Shown piece by piece: positions 47,179 to 54,300 of a stretch of DNA of 54,300 bases. Below the pieces are notes generated by a model that was not told the origin of the DNA, ran no database searches, and saw only the letters and a list, made by a program, of their open reading frames with translations. Source of the DNA: a virus. Position numbers and translations under genes: made by a program. How positions within the stretch are numbered: position 1 is the stretch's first letter; every line of letters starts with the position of its first letter. Location: positions 1 to 54,300 of IMG/VR virus record IMGVR_UViG_3300005290_000037. One strand, written 5' to 3'.

Positions 47179-50100
47179 GTGGCCTACGATCCGCACGCCA
47201 ACCTCGCGATTACCACTGTCGCTGTCGCGCCCTCGCCAGCGTTGTCTGGGACGTCGCTAACGCTCACGGCGGATGCAGGCGGCGCGCTCTTTCCGGCACC
47301 AGGTGCGCAAGGCTACAACGTCACGGTGTGGGCGACGGGCACGCAGCCTATTCCCACGAACGCTGAGATCGTCCGCGTGACCGGCAAAGTCGGGAATGTC
47401 CTCACCATTGTTCGGACCCAGGAAGGCACCTCCGCGCGCGCGATCGTCGTCGGGGATCTGATTGCCGTCACGATCACCGCCAAAGTCGTCACGGACGTCG
47501 AAGCGGCCATCACGGCCAATACGAATTTCGCCGGCACGAATGGCGCGATCACGGGCGGGTCGATCACGGTCAATACGTCCGGCGTGTCCGTGAATTTGCC
47601 GGCCTACCTCACGACGGCGGCGCTCTCGAATCATTCCCACGGCAATCCGACACTGAACCTCACAAACCTGTCAGGGACGACCGCGAGTAATAGCGCTGGC
47701 TTGACGCTGTCTCTGAGCGCAGCCGCGCAATCGGCCCAGACGGGCATTTCAGGGATTGCTGGCTCGAATACCACGTATTCCTCTGGGACGGTGCAATTCA
47801 CCGGCGTCGGCGGTGGCGTGACAGTCAGTTCCAACACGGGCCAGCGGATTGACATCTCCGTGGCTGCGCCAGTGGCGCAAACCGTCCAGACGCAGAATCT
47901 GATTGCGGCCAGTCTCTCCGGCAATACGGCCGGCGTCCTGGCCTTGGTGTCCTCAGGGACGGCCATTTTCGCCGGTGGGAATAACATCACCCTGAGCCAG
48001 AACGGGCAATCGATCACGATCAGTGGCGCGAACGCGGGTGGCGCGCAAACTGCGATCAGTGGCGTGGTGGTCTCGAACACCACGTATACCTCCGGCACGA
48101 TCAGTTTTTCCAACGCCGGGAACATCACGATCAGCTCGAGTGTGAACGGCGCGACGCAATACGTCGTGCTCAGTGGCCACGCGTCGCAAACGAATCAAAG
48201 CGCGATCAAGGGCTTCGGCGTCAGTAATACCGGACAGACGGCCGGCAACACCGGGATTTCGAGTGGCATTGATTGGGTGTTGGCGGGCTCTGGGTCGATC
48301 ACGCTCTCGCAGAGCACGGCGGGTGGTGGGCCGAATACGGTCTGGATGCAGCATCCTGCATGGATCACGACGGCGACTCAGTCTTCGATGACCGTGTCGG
48401 ATGCGGCGACGTCAGGCACGCTCGCGCGTCTGGCCTTCACGAATCTGAATGGCGTGACGCTGTCGCTGTCCACTGGCGCGGCTGGTTCGCACACGATCGT
48501 CGGGTCACACAACGCGATTACCTCACAGTCGACGCAATTTCTCGCCTTGACACTGGGTGGGAATACGGCTGGGACCACGACGTTCCACGCCACCAACAAC
48601 GCCAGCTTGTTCTTCAACGGCGGGAACAACGTCACGTTGAGCGGGAACGGTTCCACGGTCACGATCTCCGCAGCGAATCAAACGGTTCAGACCCAGAACC
48701 TCATCGCGGCGAGTCTGTCTGGTAACACCGCTGGGGTGCTCGCGCTTGTGTCGTCAGGCACGATGATTTTTGCGGGCGGCAACAACATTACGCTCTCGCA
48801 GAACGGCCAGTCAGTCACGATTTCCGGGGCGAATGCAGGGGGGGCCCAGACAGCCATCTCCGGGATCGTGGTGTCAGACACGACCTATACGTCTGGGACG
48901 GTGTCTTTCAGCAACCAGGCAAACGTCACGATCGGATCATCGGCCAACGGGGCGACGCAGTACATCAGATTGTCGGTCGCGCCCGTTACGAACTCCAGTC
49001 TGACGATGCAGGCGGGGGCCTCCACGCTCTCGTCGGTGTCGCGGGTGGCGTTCGTGGACTCGAATGGCGTGTCCTTTGGGGCGTCCACGTCGAACAACGG
49101 CAGCATTTCCATCACGGCGACGGTCAAGACGGACTATCTCACCACGCAATCGACCCAATTCCTGGCGCTCACCCTTGGTGGCAATACCGCCGGCACGACG
49201 ACGTTTCATGCGACGAACAATGCCAGCCTGTTTTTCAATGGTGGCAACAACATCACGCTGTCCGGCAACGGGTCGACGGTTACGATTTCGGCTGCAAATC
49301 AGACGAACCAAAGCGCGATCAAAGCCTTTGGTGTGAGCAATACCGGGCAAACGGCCGGAAATACAGGTGTCTCAACGGGCATTGATTGGGTACTCGCGGG
49401 GTCGCAGTCGATTACCCTGTCGCAAAGCACGGCGGTCGGTGGGCCGAATACGGTCTGGATGCAGCATCCGGCGTGGCTGACCACTGCGATGGCCTCCAAC
49501 CGAGGCTCCGACTTCGTGGCAGCCACGGCAGCCTTTGCGGGCACGAATGCGTCCGGCACGATCGCTTCGGATGGCATTTCGGTCTCGGTCGCGGCACCTG
49601 GGGCGGCGGCGGAGAACAACTGGATCAATCTGCTCGGGGCGAATACGGCGGGGAATACCAGCGCGTCGGGGTCCACGATCGGTTGGAGTGGCGGCAACGG
49701 CGTGACGTTGTCGGGCACGAACAATTCTCAGGTCGTCATCTCCGTAAACACCTACAGCACGGTCGGCACGGCGACGACGGCGTACTCAGTGGCTTCGGCG
49801 AACTCGGTCGGCACCGTCACGCGGTGGGCGGCTGAAGATCATGCCCATGCGGGTGTTGGGGCGATCGGCATTTCAACATCTGGCAATACCGCTGGCACCA
49901 CCGGTAGCGTCTTGGGCACCTATTGGTTCCAGGGCGGCAATAACATCACGGTGAGCCAGATCACGTCCAACAACGGCAGTCACACGCTGGTCCTGTCTGG
50001 TGCGGCGGGTGGCGGATCGCCGCAGTCGTACTACCTGAATATCGACAATTACGCCGGCATGGTGACCGGAGCGAGCGCGATCACGCAGACCAGTGGATCT

Positions 50101-50829
50101 TCCATCTTTGTGCAGCCGTTCATTATCAGAAACGACATGAGCGCGAGTTATCTGCGTCTGCTCGCGTCGTTTAATGATTCCGCGGTGGGGACGGCTGGCA
50201 CGCCGGTGGTCAATTCCACGTTTTCCGTTGAACGCTACACAACGATCGGCGTCGTGCTCTACAGCCAGGGCACTGGGGCAAGCAGCCGGTCGCTGCAATA
50301 TGTGACGTCGAGTTCGGCCGGGCTCACGGGGCAAACCGTCTGTGGCGCCGGTGCGCAGTCCTCACGCTATACGGTCACGGTCGCCAAGACCTACCCCGCG
50401 ACCGGCGCGACGAACAATAATTACACCAGCAGTTACGCGGTATCGTCGGCCTCGATCGTCGTGAGTAGTAACAGCAATACGCTGTTCACGGGGCCACGGT
50501 TTCTGGATATTCCGTGGGCGCGATCCTTCAGTGCCGGCAATTATTGGTTTGGGATTGGCGCGTCCACGAGTTCGACGAGTAACAGCGGCAATATTAGTTT
50601 TGCTGGGACCGCCGCCATGCCAGTCTCGATTCATGGCATCTCGCAGATTGCCTTGTCGATGGGCCTCTTGGGTGCGGTGACGTCGGCCTCCGATCATCAG
50701 ATGCAACTCGCGCAAGGCGTGTGGACGACGAATTCTTCGATTTGGTCAACCAGTTCGATCGCGATCAGCCAGGTGAGCCAAGTGGTCTCGAATCCTCAAC
50801 TTCCGTTCCAACTGATTCGGCAGGCCTGA
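47179..50829 (+). CDS. Long repetitive tail fibre
   Basis: 1216 aa, the longest gene here. Low-complexity Ser/Thr/Gly/Asn beta-repeat structure over about residues 130-950, with three longer modules each occurring twice: A (47881-48114 and 48682-48915), B (about 48188-48365 and 49309-49478) and C (about 48526-48682 and 49147-49304). An N-terminal attachment domain (about 1-110) and a C-terminal knob (950-1216) bracket them. The stalk probably forms a trimeric beta fibre. Modules A and C are repeated in protein but recoded in DNA. Confidence 0.85.
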   Translation: MAYDPHANLAITTVAVAPSPALSGTSLTLTADAGGALFPAPGAQGYNVTVWATGTQPIPTNAEIVRVTGKVGNVLTIVRTQEGTSARAIVVGDLIAVTITAKVVTDVEAAITANTNFAGTNGAITGGSITVNTSGVSVNLPAYLTTAALSNHSHGNPTLNLTNLSGTTASNSAGLTLSLSAAAQSAQTGISGIAGSNTTYSSGTVQFTGVGGGVTVSSNTGQRIDISVAAPVAQTVQTQNLIAASLSGNTAGVLALVSSGTAIFAGGNNITLSQNGQSITISGANAGGAQTAISGVVVSNTTYTSGTISFSNAGNITISSSVNGATQYVVLSGHASQTNQSAIKGFGVSNTGQTAGNTGISSGIDWVLAGSGSITLSQSTAGGGPNTVWMQHPAWITTATQSSMTVSDAATSGTLARLAFTNLNGVTLSLSTGAAGSHTIVGSHNAITSQSTQFLALTLGGNTAGTTTFHATNNASLFFNGGNNVTLSGNGSTVTISAANQTVQTQNLIAASLSGNTAGVLALVSSGTMIFAGGNNITLSQNGQSVTISGANAGGAQTAISGIVVSDTTYTSGTVSFSNQANVTIGSSANGATQYIRLSVAPVTNSSLTMQAGASTLSSVSRVAFVDSNGVSFGASTSNNGSISITATVKTDYLTTQSTQFLALTLGGNTAGTTTFHATNNASLFFNGGNNITLSGNGSTVTISAANQTNQSAIKAFGVSNTGQTAGNTGVSTGIDWVLAGSQSITLSQSTAVGGPNTVWMQHPAWLTTAMASNRGSDFVAATAAFAGTNASGTIASDGISVSVAAPGAAAENNWINLLGANTAGNTSASGSTIGWSGGNGVTLSGTNNSQVVISVNTYSTVGTATTAYSVASANSVGTVTRWAAEDHAHAGVGAIGISTSGNTAGTTGSVLGTYWFQGGNNITVSQITSNNGSHTLVLSGAAGGGSPQSYYLNIDNYAGMVTGASAITQTSGSSIFVQPFIIRNDMSASYLRLLASFNDSAVGTAGTPVVNSTFSVERYTTIGVVLYSQGTGASSRSLQYVTSSSAGLTGQTVCGAGAQSSRYTVTVAKTYPATGATNNNYTSSYAVSSASIVVSSNSNTLFTGPRFLDIPWARSFSAGNYWFGIGASTSSTSNSGNISFAGTAAMPVSIHGISQIALSMGLLGAVTSASDHQMQLAQGVWTTNSSIWSTSSIAISQVSQVVSNPQLPFQLIRQA
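47881..48114 (+). repeat. Fibre module A, copy 1
   Basis: 78 codons sharing 73 identical residues with copy 2 at 48682-48915. In the first 27 codons all residues are identical, yet 20 of the 27 codons differ at synonymous positions. Confidence 0.9.
48682..48915 (+). repeat. Fibre module A, copy 2
   Basis: Second copy of the 78-residue module (five substitutions against copy 1), heavily recoded. Confidence 0.9.
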
Positions 50830-50830
50830 G

Positions 50831-51550
50831 ATGGCGCAACCACAATTAGTGATTCAGGACTTCGGTGGTGCGCATAACGCCCAACCCGATCAAACACGGG
50901 CGCGGTTGATTAAAGGCGCGAGCTGGAAGAAACAACGAGTGATCGTTGTGATACCCGCTGGCGATTCCATCCCGGCGAAAGTGGCGCTTTCGTTGTGGAA
51001 TCTGGGGTTTCCTCCCAATAACGGCGTGGTGCGGATTCTGGCGCAAGGACTGGAAGTCGGCGACGCCTACACCACCGCGATCGAACAAATTCTCGCGCAT
51101 CCGGATCTCTCGCAGTGGGAATACCTGTTGACAGTGGAGCACGACAACGCCCCACCGAGTGACGGCGTAGTGAAGTTGATCGCCCAGTTGGACGCCCATC
51201 CAGAACTCTCGTGTGTGGGTGGCTTGTATTTCACGAAAGGGCCAGATGGCGTCGCGCAGATTTGGGGCGATCCCACGGATGCCGTACTGAACTTCCGGCC
51301 GCGCGTGCCCGTGGATGGGCAGTTGGTCGAGTGTTGCGGTACGGGGATGGGCTTCAATTTGTTTCGGCTCGCAATGTTCAAAGATGCCCGGCTTCGTAAG
51401 CCGTGGTTCAAGACATTGGCCGGCGCCGATGGATTCGCCACGCAAGATTTGTACTTCTGGACGGATGCACGGAAGTACGGGTATCGCTGTGCGATTGATT
51501 GCGCGGTCAAAGTCGGGCACTTTGATGCTCAAAACGATGTCATGTGGTAG
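50831..51550 (+). CDS. Glycosyltransferase-like protein (GT-A)
   Basis: 239 aa. LTVEHDNAPPSDGVVKLIAQL gives the acidic metal site; QVVECCGTG-like VECCGTGMGFNLFRLAMF and DGFATQDLYFWTDARKYGYR complete a GT-A pattern seen in phage glycosyltransferases. It directly follows the fibre, a plausible acceptor for its sugar. The N-terminal 35 residues are an extra basic arm. Donor unknown. Confidence 0.7.
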   Translation: MAQPQLVIQDFGGAHNAQPDQTRARLIKGASWKKQRVIVVIPAGDSIPAKVALSLWNLGFPPNNGVVRILAQGLEVGDAYTTAIEQILAHPDLSQWEYLLTVEHDNAPPSDGVVKLIAQLDAHPELSCVGGLYFTKGPDGVAQIWGDPTDAVLNFRPRVPVDGQLVECCGTGMGFNLFRLAMFKDARLRKPWFKTLAGADGFATQDLYFWTDARKYGYRCAIDCAVKVGHFDAQNDVMW

Positions 51551-51580
51551 AGCCATAGTGCCTCACCAATTAGCGAGGGA

Positions 51581-51838
51581 ATGATGGCGAAAGATTTAAC
51601 CGCCATTGGCGGCAAAGTCGCGCAAATTCAACCACTGCTCGACGCCGATGGCATCACGATTGTCGGATTGAACGTCTCGTTTAATTTGCTCTATCGGGAT
51701 CTGGTCGGCAACATCCAGACCGTCACCACGCTCGAAACGTTCGATGGCTGGGCGGCCTTGTCCAGTCAGCAAAAGACCAATATGCAAGACATTCGCAACA
51801 CGATCGTCGCGGCCATTACCGCGGCGTTTATCACGTAA
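51581..51838 (+). CDS. Small tail-region protein
   Basis: 85 aa with a GCGAGGGA ribosome site. Two adjacent ATG codons could start it. ITIVGLNVSFNLLYRDLVGNIQTVTTLETFDGWAALSSQQK reads as one beta-strand and helix domain. Possibly a baseplate or capsid-surface component. No family known. Confidence 0.55.
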   Translation: MMAKDLTAIGGKVAQIQPLLDADGITIVGLNVSFNLLYRDLVGNIQTVTTLETFDGWAALSSQQKTNMQDIRNTIVAAITAAFIT

Positions 51839-51845
51839 AGGCTCT

Positions 51846-52430
51846 ATGGGACGTGCATCGACGGCGAAGAAAGTCAAGGCGCTCGAGACGCCAGCGGCAC
51901 CACTCAAGCTCGATTTCGGGTGTGGCCCGCATAAGCGAGAAGGCTTTAAAGGGGTTGATGCCACGGCTTTCGTGGGCGTCGATTTCGTGGTCGACCTGAC
52001 ACAGACGCCGTGGCCGTGGGCCAACGAGTCTGTTGCAGAAGCGCACGCGTCGCACTTCGTGGAACATTTGACGGCTCTGCAGCGTGCGGCGTTCTGTAAC
52101 GAGCTTTATCGCATTCTCGTCCCTGGTGGGACGTGTCAGATCATCGTGCCGCATTGGGCGAGTTGTCGGGCCTACGGCGATCCGACGCACCAATGGCCGC
52201 CCGTCAGCGAGTTCTGGTTTTACTACCTCTCGAAAGAATGGCGCGGCCAGAACGCCCCCCACACGGATGCGCAGTATCTCGCTGGCGGATTTGCGTGTGA
52301 TTTCGAGGCGACGTGGGGTTATGCGATGCGGCCTGATCTGCAGGTGCGCAATCAGGAATATCAGCAGTTTGCGATCGGGAACTACAAAGAAGCCGTGCAG
52401 GATTTGATTGCCAACCTGAAGAAACGCTGA
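51846..52430 (+). CDS. SAM-dependent methyltransferase (type 11-like)
   Basis: 194 aa from ATG 51846, with an AAAGG ribosome site; longer frames from 51744 fall inside the previous gene. LKLDFGCGPHKREGFKGVDATAFVGVDFVVDL is motif I and II, then VAEAHASHFVEHL and ELYRILVPGGTCQIIVPHW as in Methyltransf_11 enzymes, which methylate small molecules or sugars. Paired with the transferase at 50831 it forms a third glycan unit. Substrate unknown. Confidence 0.75.
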   Translation: MGRASTAKKVKALETPAAPLKLDFGCGPHKREGFKGVDATAFVGVDFVVDLTQTPWPWANESVAEAHASHFVEHLTALQRAAFCNELYRILVPGGTCQIIVPHWASCRAYGDPTHQWPPVSEFWFYYLSKEWRGQNAPHTDAQYLAGGFACDFEATWGYAMRPDLQVRNQEYQQFAIGNYKEAVQDLIANLKKR

Positions 52431-52446
52431 TGTTTGGGGTGTAGGC

Positions 52447-52548
52447 GTGATTGACGCTATCGCATTTCTCGTCGTGGCGATTGTCCTGAGTTTATGCGTC
52501 GCCATCATGGTGATTGCATCGGCATGGGCAGATAAAGATGTTCGGTGA
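52447..52548 (+). CDS. 33-residue membrane peptide
   Basis: GTG start. VIDAIAFLVVAIVLSLCVAIMVIASAW is one membrane helix. Its stop overlaps the next start around GATGTTCGGTGA. Function unknown. Confidence 0.5.
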   Translation: MIDAIAFLVVAIVLSLCVAIMVIASAWADKDVR

Positions 52549-52651
52549 CATCGACTTGATTATTTTGCAGATAGTCGTAATCGCCGCAGGCGTGGCACTT
52601 ATCGGATTAGCCATTATTGCATCGGTAATGGGGTCCAAGCGTGTTCGGTAG
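52538..52651 (+). CDS. 37-residue membrane peptide
   Basis: MFGDIDLIILQIVVIAAGVALIGLAIIASVMGSKRVR, one membrane helix with a basic end. It starts inside the previous gene and ends inside the next, with near-identical GTTCGGT words at both junctions. Possibly duplicated with its neighbour. Confidence 0.5.
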   Translation: MFGDIDLIILQIVVIAAGVALIGLAIIASVMGSKRVR

Positions 52652-52832
52652 TCTCGTCTTCGGTGGTGGGTATTTCGCGCAAGGGCCGCCCGGCGTGGCG
52701 GTGCTGCCGCCGGCGAATCCCGCCCAGGCTGACGTCACGGTGATGGTGCGGCCCGATGTCGGCACGATTCAAGTGCGGCCGGATGATGGCACCGTGCGTC
52801 CGCAGTCTGCAGAAGAGGTCGAACCCCAATGA
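52641..52832 (+). CDS. Small virion-surface-type protein
   Basis: 63 aa, GTG start within the previous gene's last codons. MFGSLVFGGGYFAQGPPG then a Pro/Val/Asp-rich beta arm (DVTVMVRPDVGTIQVRPDDGTVRP). Looks like a decoration or adaptor segment. Shares ATGA with the next gene. Confidence 0.55.
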   Translation: MFGSLVFGGGYFAQGPPGVAVLPPANPAQADVTVMVRPDVGTIQVRPDDGTVRPQSAEEVEPQ

Positions 52833-53167
52833 GCACGACGGTCAAAGACGGCGCTCTCATCACGATCGATCCCAGCGATGCCACCGTCTTGGATTGGGAT
52901 TGGGGCACGAAGCATCTGGCCGTTGGCGTGACCATCTCGAGCAGCAGCTTCCGACTCGTCGCCATTCGCCAAGCGGCTTCCCCGAGCCCTGTGACGTTGG
53001 ATAGCGACTCCATTCTGACCGGCGATCGGACGACTCAGGTGCGGATTGTGGGGGCTGGCGATGCCGCGCTTGGCGATCTCTTTCAATTGACCAACTCGAT
53101 TACGACCAGCGAGAGTCCACCCCAGATCAAGGAGCGGTCGATTCGCTTACTGGTGGAGCAACGATGA
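52829..53167 (+). CDS. Beta-rich virion protein, unknown
   Basis: 112 aa, ATGA overlap at both ends. Regular beta strands (ALITIDPSDATVLDWDWGTKHLAVGVTI ... TTQVRIVGAGDAALGDLFQLTNSI) suggest one beta-sandwich domain. Typical of small head- or tail-decoration proteins. No family recognised. Confidence 0.6.
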   Translation: MSTTVKDGALITIDPSDATVLDWDWGTKHLAVGVTISSSSFRLVAIRQAASPSPVTLDSDSILTGDRTTQVRIVGAGDAALGDLFQLTNSITTSESPPQIKERSIRLLVEQR

Positions 53168-53460
53168 ATAGACGCGAACTGTTGCAAAGCGTGATCGGCG
53201 TTGCGGCGGCTTCAGGTGTGGAGGTCAAAGCCAGCAGTTACGACGGCCCACCTGAGAAACCGGCGCTGGTCGTCCTTGAGTGTGATTATGCGCTCAGCGA
53301 TGAAACGTCTCGGAGGTTGATGTCTTCCTGGGAAGACGGCGTGAAGGGCACTCCATTCGAAGGCGTCAAGGCCATCGTGTTTGCCGATGGGTTACGCCTC
53401 ACGGTCTTGGATGCCAATGGGCATGTGTTGAATCGGGCGATTGAGCCTGCGGAGCAGTAA
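53164..53460 (+). CDS. Conserved phage protein with Tat-like N-terminus
   Basis: 98 aa. MNRRELLQSVIGVAAASG has a twin-arginine, hydrophobic-region, Ala-rich pattern like a short Tat signal, followed by an alpha/beta domain (ALVVLECDYALSDETSRRLMSSWEDGVKGTPFEGVKAIVF). Similar short proteins are common in environmental phages. I know no function. Whether the Tat-like start is real is untested. Confidence 0.55.
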   Translation: MNRRELLQSVIGVAAASGVEVKASSYDGPPEKPALVVLECDYALSDETSRRLMSSWEDGVKGTPFEGVKAIVFADGLRLTVLDANGHVLNRAIEPAEQ

Positions 53461-53675
53461 TGAGTGATTCAGGACGTTGTCAGTGCGGCTCCATCTTGTA
53501 TTTTGACGAACGCGATCGGTGTTCCGCTTGTATTTTGGCCACTAGACTCAAGATGGCTGATGTTCGTGAACTTGGGATGATTGCGTGTCGTGGCCAACGC
53601 TACGAGAAGGAATTACAGCAGAACATTATGAAGGCGCTGAATGAGCGAGGCTGGAAATGCCCACCGCGCCTTTGA
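53460..53675 (+). CDS. Zinc-binding mini-protein
   Basis: 71 aa, TAATG overlap. CQCGSILYFDERDRCSACIL makes a CxC-CxxC zinc ribbon, with a helical end. Overlaps the HNH gene by 19 bp. Function unknown. Confidence 0.55.
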   Translation: MSDSGRCQCGSILYFDERDRCSACILATRLKMADVRELGMIACRGQRYEKELQQNIMKALNERGWKCPPRL

Positions 53676-54082
53676 GGCCGTGCGCTGGTGGCTGTGGCGT
53701 GCTTGTCCAATCAGGACGTTGCCCAGCCTGCAGTCGCCACTCTGAACAACGCCGCGGCACGGCGCATCGGCGTGGCTATACCTGGCGCTACTGGCAACCG
53801 TTCCGCCGGCAGTTCTTCGCCATGTTGGTCAATGCTGGCATCCTTCCGGTCTGTGGTGCGGCCCTTCCTACAGGCCCAGCCAATCGCGACAGTGCGTGTC
53901 GGGATGCCGGGCTCGACACCTTCACCAGCGCGGATGGTTCTAGCCTGCACCTGGACCACGAACCAGCCCTTGAGGACTGGGAACGTTCAGATCCAGCGCG
54001 AGTCTGTGACCCGCACCGCATCGTGCTCAAGTGCCAGTCCTGCCATCAAGCCAAGACGGCGAAGGAGCTCCACCATGTCTGA
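53657..54082 (+). CDS. HNH nuclease of the packaging region
   Basis: 141 aa. N-terminal zinc pair (CAGGCGVLVQSGRCPACSRH), a basic arm and a C-terminal HNH site: LHLDHEPALEDWERSDPARVCDPHRIVLKCQSCHQAK, with D, H and the last Cys pair. Once circularised it sits directly upstream of terS/terL, the position of the HNH protein that many cos-type phages need for terminase cutting of cos. That role is inferred from position. Confidence 0.8.
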   Translation: MPTAPLRPCAGGCGVLVQSGRCPACSRHSEQRRGTAHRRGYTWRYWQPFRRQFFAMLVNAGILPVCGAALPTGPANRDSACRDAGLDTFTSADGSSLHLDHEPALEDWERSDPARVCDPHRIVLKCQSCHQAKTAKELHHV

Positions 54083-54179
54083 TCCCTTCCCGTGGTGTGA
54101 CTGCGGTGCCTGTCAGTTGCGTCGTGCACTGAATGAAGTTGAACGGTTGAAGCAGTTAGCGTCGAACGGATCCTCGTAA
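54075..54179 (+). CDS. 34-residue Cys-rich peptide
   Basis: AAGGAG ribosome site about 8 nt before the ATG. PWCDCGACQLRRALNEVERLKQLA gives a CxC and C cluster and a short amphipathic helix. It overlaps the HNH end and is the last gene before the packaging gap. Function unknown. Confidence 0.5.
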   Translation: MSDPFPWCDCGACQLRRALNEVERLKQLASNGSS

Positions 54180-54228
54180 CTCGTTGAAGCAAATCAGACA
54201 CAGCGAAAGTGATTGGCATCGAATATAA

Positions 54229-54241
54229 AACTGGCACATGT
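54229..54241. repeat. Direct copy of the 101-113 word
   Basis: AACTGGCACATGT, identical to 101-113, on the other side of the circular junction and about 125 bp away. It forms part of the repeat cluster in the candidate packaging region. Confidence 0.6.
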
Positions 54242-54253
54242 CACCACGGGGGG

Positions 54254-54287
54254 ACGCAAAGTGTTTCAGGTCAAGGCCGTCCCAAAC
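54254..54287. repeat. Right copy of terminal direct overlap
   Basis: Exact copy of 1-34, preceded by six G (54248-54253). This is the assembly overlap that closes the circle. Confidence 0.9.
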
Positions 54288-54300
54288 AGATCGGAAGAGC
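54288..54300 (+). other. Illumina adapter residue (assembly artefact)
   Basis: AGATCGGAAGAGC, the first 13 bases of the TruSeq adapter, exactly at the end of the sequence and directly after the 34-bp overlap, where the two copies first diverge. It is library-derived and should be trimmed. Confidence 0.95.

Noticed and set aside
1-54300. CRISPR array or tRNA genes
   Set aside because: No regularly spaced direct repeats with unique spacers were seen anywhere, and no full tRNA cloverleaf was recognised by eye. A tRNAscan run would settle the latter.

Overview
The window is an essentially complete genome of a tailed double-stranded DNA bacteriophage (Caudoviricetes, siphovirus-like, HK97-type head). 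The first 34 bases recur near the right end (1-34 = 54254-54287), so the contig closes into a circle of about 54,253 bp. The last 13 bases (54288-54300) are the start of the Illumina TruSeq adapter, not phage DNA. Base composition is GC-rich. Genes are packed on the plus strand with ATGA, GTGA and TGATG stop/start overlaps. Those overlaps fix many starts and reveal about a dozen genes of 12-60 codons. The host cannot be read directly. The style of the lipoprotein and the BIG2/beta-helix proteins resembles proteins of Acidobacteriota-like soil or water bacteria, but that is a weak inference.

Layout. (1) Packaging and head, 54.18 kb through the junction to 9.4 kb: an HNH nuclease (53657), a repeat-rich 307-bp gap that may hold cos, small and large terminase, a prohead protease-major capsid fusion (5519-7510) and the portal. 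(2) Two blocks of sugar and methyl transferases sit inside this operon. The first, 2631-5278, lies between terminase and capsid. The second, 10446-14055, lies between the portal/collagen-like protein and the head-tail connectors. A third pair (50831, 51846) follows the fibre gene. (3) Connectors and tail, 14.1-24.9 kb: connectors, tail terminator, major tail protein, a gpG/gpT-like chaperone pair with an A AAA AAG frameshift site, a 1010-aa tape measure and tail-tip proteins, with an HNH gene inserted. (4) A structured noncoding stretch (24949-25109) leads into a lysis/entry cassette to 30.6 kb: lysozyme-like protein, papain-like protease, holin-like membrane proteins and a secreted BIG2/beta-helix protein. 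(5) An immunity region, 31.0-32.7 kb: minus-strand repressor, a 69-aa protein and a lipoprotein, divergent from a Cro-like gene, with two back-to-back near-consensus promoters that give almost leaderless mRNAs. No integrase was found. (6) Early and DNA-metabolism genes, 33-44.9 kb: RecT/Red-beta-like annealing protein, DUF1376 replication-type protein, DUF1064 nuclease, two orphan DNA methyltransferases, many zinc-ribbon mini-proteins, three HNH genes and a TnpB with a candidate omega-RNA. (7) Receptor and fibre genes, 44.9-53.5 kb: beta-helix spike, 1216-aa repetitive fibre, membrane mini-proteins and virion-surface proteins.

The most unusual signals are: an HNH nuclease gene nested entirely inside a DNA methyltransferase gene in another frame (38834-39346); an HNH gene that carries a recoded copy of the first 11 codons of the gene it sits in front of (36538/37032); fibre repeats identical in protein but recoded at most synonymous sites; an orphan TnpB/omega-RNA unit; and the glycosylation islands embedded in the virion operon.
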